Source: Gnetum montanum
Taxonomy: Eukaryota > Streptophyta > Gnetopsida > Gnetales > Gnetaceae
NCBI GenBank assembly: GCA_015680685.1
Contig: MNCI01033409.1
Location: 212,656 to 258,041, forward strand
Direction: 5' to 3'
DNA length: 45,386 bases
The position numbers were made by a program, and so were the translations under genes. The number at the start of each line of letters is the position of its first letter. The stretch's first letter is position 1. The notes beneath the pieces were generated by a model. It searched no databases and was not told the DNA's origin. It was given only the letters and a program-made list of their open reading frames with translations. Positions 41,930 to 45,386 of the stretch are shown one piece after another.

Positions 41930-43332
41930 CTCACAAGCATGAAGATGTCAAACTATCGGTCCCACAGGAGTGCAAAGTGGTAAATACTCATCCAGATGAG
42001 TATGTATCAAACTTCACCTTCATTCTACATTAGGATGAATAGTTGCAATGGTGTTATATGGAGGGCAACATCATCTTGCCCCCGATTGATTTGTACCAGG
42101 GATGTTGTTTCAAACTCTTAAGAAGTTGGACATTTGAGATCTTCATGAGGAATATGTTGTGAATGATTATGACACTTGAAACTACTATCCCATTGAAACA
42201 CAGCGTAAGTAACATCAACATTAAGAGAAGAACAATGAGGCTACAAAGGGAAAATATTTCACTAATCCCTTATTCCTACTAGATCAAGATGACAATAAGG
42301 ATCCTCCCTTTGAAGGTTTTGAACCTAAAGATTCTCCACCCTCTATTATTAGTAGTGAGGGTGTGACCTTGGACCTGTGATCAACTATTCATAAACCAGG
42401 TTCAAGAAAAAGTGACAATCAAGGTAGGAACTTAGTTAAACATCACAATAATAGGGGATCTAAGTATGGTGGTCATAATGAGCAGAAACGTGGTGGTAGA
42501 CTCTGTGGTGGTGACGGCGGTCCACCTTCCTCTCCATCCTCTTCATTTGATTTTTATTTTCATAAAAGTTGCCATCGAAATAATCATGATGAAGGTGATC
42601 AACGAGATAATAATAACTGTCAAGGCCATCAAGAACACAGAGGTGGTAGGAACCATCATTAACATCATTGACACAATCATGATGAGGAACGTCTGTGATT
42701 AACTAGTAGTATGCTTAACATTATAGAGGCAGTTAGAATTTTAATAAGGCATATGAAAGATAGTCAGATCAAATTCTTAGACATGAATAATATTCCATGA
42801 TTTGAGGGGGATACAATTCTGATATGCAGAATCATCTATAGGCTTTCCATAATGCTTGTGCCTTACAAAACATTGAAAATGATTGGTAGAAACTCAAGCT
42901 TTTTCCTAGGACACTTATTAAGCAAGCCAAGAGCTAGTACCGGTCCTTGGAACTAGAATCCATTCATTGATGAAGTAACATGTTAAATTTGTTTAATGAA
43001 AAATGCCAAATGTACTCCAGAGTGTCTAATTTGAGAAGGCAAATCCAAGGTTGGAAATAGAGAATACATGAACCCTTGGATGCTACCATGGGTATATACT
43101 ATTCACTCTTACACCAATACCCTAGACATTATTATTTTTAGAGGGAATAACTTTGCCACATCATAGATGGGCTTAGAGTAGAAACTAGAAGAACTCTTGG
43201 GGTGTATGCCCAAGGAAGATTGTTTGAACTAAGAGCTCATCATATCTAAAGATTGATTGAGTAGGTAGCAAAAGAAGAAGGTGAGTTGTGAAAAAGGAAA
43301 AGTGCAGAAGAGTATAATAGGAACCCTTCCAT
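41930..43332 (+). pseudogene. Gag remnant of Athila element 2
   Basis: Follows the gag at 9960-11520 block by block: NTHPDEYVSNFTFIL near 41985, the G/H/N/R/D-rich segment at 42410-42690 and the helical domain at 42770-43260. In the latter, FHNACALQNIENDW, YSRVSNLRRQIQGWK and LGVYAQGRLFELRAH are clear. Stops and frameshifts are many. The last shared text is the K/E-rich end VAKEEGEL near 43270-43330, after which the sequence changes identity. The open frame at 42466-42702 is in the wrong phase and is ignored. Confidence 0.75.
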
Positions 43333-45386
43333 TAGGACGAACTGAGACAACTTTGTCAATGAAGTTCGGGGGGGTGGAGAAGGCGCAGAAGTGGCTGCGT
43401 AAGAAAGCCCCACTTCCCCTCACTCGTTGCCTAGACGATGCCGGCCTGCTGGAGCTTTTTATGACACCCAGCCCTAATGTCTCAATCGGGGAGATGATTG
43501 GGATCGTGGACTCTTTTAATGAGTCTGTTTCTCAGTATAGCACTCGGATTAAGGGTGGTAAGGTGGTGTTTCATCTGTCGCTTGTGTTCTTTTCTAACTT
43601 GTTTGGCATGCCGGCAGATGGCCTACCTGTAGTATTGGACAAGTCTCATAAAGAGCTCCAAACGATCCGCGAGCTGGAATCTTGGCTTGGCGTGACGAAA
43701 AACACTAAGGGATTCCTGATGCAGGGGAAAGCAAAGGTCGTTGAGGTGAATGAATTGTATCCCCTATTTTGGGCGCGAGTGTTTCCCAAAACCCTTTCTC
43801 AGGTGCGGAGTTTTGGGGTTGAGGTGGTGCGCATCATGCGAAGTATCTTAGAAATTGGCATGCGGTATAACTAGGCTCAATTTTTGTTGGCGGGCCTGCA
43901 TAAGGAGATAGTGCGGTTGCGCTCGAATATCAAAGCACAATCACACTTCACCTTTGCCTTCTTCGCTGATTATCTCTGCCGTTTTGCTGAGTTTCTTGTG
44001 GTGCGTGCGGACAACAAGTTTGTCCTACGGGATTGGGGTCAACTATCCTACCCGTGGGTCAAACATTTGTTTGCGACAACGAGATCGCAGGATGCCCCAG
44101 AAGGTATCGATGAGTCCATGTCTGTTACTACAGGGGGATCATCTGGCAGTTCCATCCACACACGGGATAGTCTGGGGGTGGAGCCAGATGATGTACCTTT
44201 AACCGCCAGACGGGCAGAGCGGGTTATTAAGGAGACCATTGGGAAAGCCAAGTCGAAATTGAAAAGACCTGAACGTGCCACGAAGGAAGTTGCCGATATA
44301 AACCAGCCACGCGTGAAGTGGATACGCTTCAAGATACTTGGTAAGTGAAGCTTCTCTGCTTGTTATTGCATCGTTTTTGTTCATTTATAACCCCTGCTTC
44401 AATTGCTTACGTGTCGTTGTTGTTTTCGATTTGATGAAGTGAGGAAGCAGGCCTTAGAGACCATCAGAGAGGATGAGGATATGCATACTGAGAAAAAAAA
44501 TGAGGAGGAAATCCCAGAGAAGAGCCAAGGCAGGGGAACGGAGCTATTAATAGAGAAGACTACTGACACTGAACCTTTAGACAACCCAGACACTATCAAC
44601 CAAATGTTCAGTAGCTTCCTCAAGGGTGACTTGGATTTGGGCGATCCCCCAGGAGGTGACAAGGATCAGGGTATGTCTTCACTTTTAGTTGGTTTTTATT
44701 ATTTTTTTGAATTAATTGTGGCTCCTACGTTTTTTATTTATTTTCGTGTTTTTGGATTAGATAAAGGCAGTGGTACCAGGATGGTACGGTTGGACGTTCC
44801 CATGAAGACGGTTCCCCCTAAGAGGACCGCTGAGGTTAGTTCTTCCCGTACCCGTTAGCCACTTATTTGGTCAGAGATGCCAAATAAGATGGATTTTGTG
44901 GATGGAATCGCGGAAGAGGTCATTGAACATCTCCAAGAAGTCCACCCTGACATAGGTATGAATTGTTTAAAGATTAGGAGCTTCATGCCTTATGTGTACC
45001 GTTTTAATGTTCGTGTTTTCTGCGTGGGTAGGCGCTAAACTAAGATGGGATCCCTCTGAGGGCATTAGTATAGAAAGCCTAACTACACTCTCCCTAGAAG
45101 TGGAACAGGTGTCAAGGCCTGTTTATGAAGGAGTTGCAGAAAGCCTTGCGCACAATGCGAAGTCGTTGTGGACCTGTAGGCGTTCTGTTGAATAGTTGTG
45201 GCTACAAGTACAGGCAAAGGAAAAGGAAGTCTCCATCGTAACAGAGGAGCATGACGATTTAAAGGCTCGATACGAGTTTACCGCTACTAGACTAAATGGA
45301 GATCGTTCTTGGTGAACATCGGAGATTACGTACACCAGGTATTGGAACCTTCTGAACCGTCATGCATCACTGACTCGGAGAATGGC
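43333..45386 (+). pseudogene. Second copy of the TE-borne multi-exon gene (copy B), partial
   Basis: Exons 43333-44340 (exon 4, entered a few codons in), 44440-44670 (5), 44761-44955 (6) and 45032 to the window end (7). Introns fall at the same three positions and all in phase 1, as in copy A, with donors GTAAGT, GTATGT and GTATGA. Aligned landmarks are LDDAGLLELF, FFSNLFGMPADGLPV, FAEFLVVRADNK, TTRSQDAPEGIDES, FVDGIAEEVIEHLQEVHPDI, AKLRWDPSE and SLWTCRR. It is better preserved than copy A: exon 4 has one stop (43872-43874), exon 5 none, exon 6 one and exon 7 two. Exon 5 is acidic but lacks the repeats of copy A. The introns lack CTACGCTA motifs, so it comes from a different element lineage. 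Family and function unknown. Confidence 0.82.

Larger units (their letters stand above)
40818..43332 (+). mobile_element. Athila-type element 2, 5' part
   Basis: LTR 40818-41768, PBS at 41770 and a gag remnant to 43332. Its leader and gag align with those of element 1 from 9793 to about 11520. It is inserted in the 3' LTR of element 1. At about 43333 homology to gag stops in mid-frame and homology to exon 4 of the antisense gene starts. No protease or RT of this element remains in the window. Confidence 0.82.

Noticed and set aside
1-45386. Host genes, tRNA or rRNA genes
   Set aside because: I looked for cloverleaf-type boxes, rRNA text and non-TE protein motifs on both strands by eye and found none that I could defend.

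Overview
This is plant nuclear DNA made almost entirely of nested, decayed LTR retrotransposons. I see no intact host gene, tRNA or rRNA. The evidence for a plant is the mix of Athila-type and Tat-type Ty3/gypsy elements with a Ty1/copia element, LTR divergence largely by transitions at CpG sites, and GT-AG introns. Such old, layered insertions suit a large repeat-rich genome, possibly a gymnosperm, but the species cannot be told from the window.

Layout, left to right. 1-779: an Athila-like LTR on the minus strand (268-779) with leader running off the left edge. 780-2440: AT-rich DNA with a very degenerate repeat of about 190 bp. 2440-4640: dead Ty1/copia pol, minus strand. 4662-8942: a non-autonomous LTR element (LTRs 4662-5201 and 7351-7902) plus a second, truncated copy of its leader. 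8943-40817: an Athila-type element on the plus strand (5' LTR 8943-9792, gag, protease, RT/RNase H, integrase, a 3' coiled-coil ORF, 3' LTR from 40298). It is split by a complete 19.3-kb Tat-lineage element, 18925-38194, lying on the minus strand with about 1.9-kb LTRs and a near-perfect 5-bp target duplication (AGTGA/AGTGG). 40818-43332: a second Athila-type element (LTR, PBS, gag) inserted in the 3' LTR of the first. It is joined near 43333 to a fragment running to the window end.

The outstanding feature lies inside the Tat element. Between protease and reverse transcriptase sits an antisense gene of eight exons (26897-31744, plus strand) with its own TATA box, canonical splice sites and a reading frame that stays in register across six introns; it would encode roughly 1,100 residues. 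A diverged second copy of exons 4-7, with introns at identical positions and phases, occupies 43333-45386 in a different context. The sequence motif just upstream of the gene's TATA box is the one found in palindromic clusters in the U3 of the element's LTRs and in the gene's introns. I do not recognise the protein family with confidence.

Inferred order of events: copia, then the non-autonomous element, then Athila 1, then the Tat element and Athila 2 (their relative order is unknown), then the junction at 43333. All pol genes carry many stops and lost catalytic residues, so nothing here looks able to transpose.
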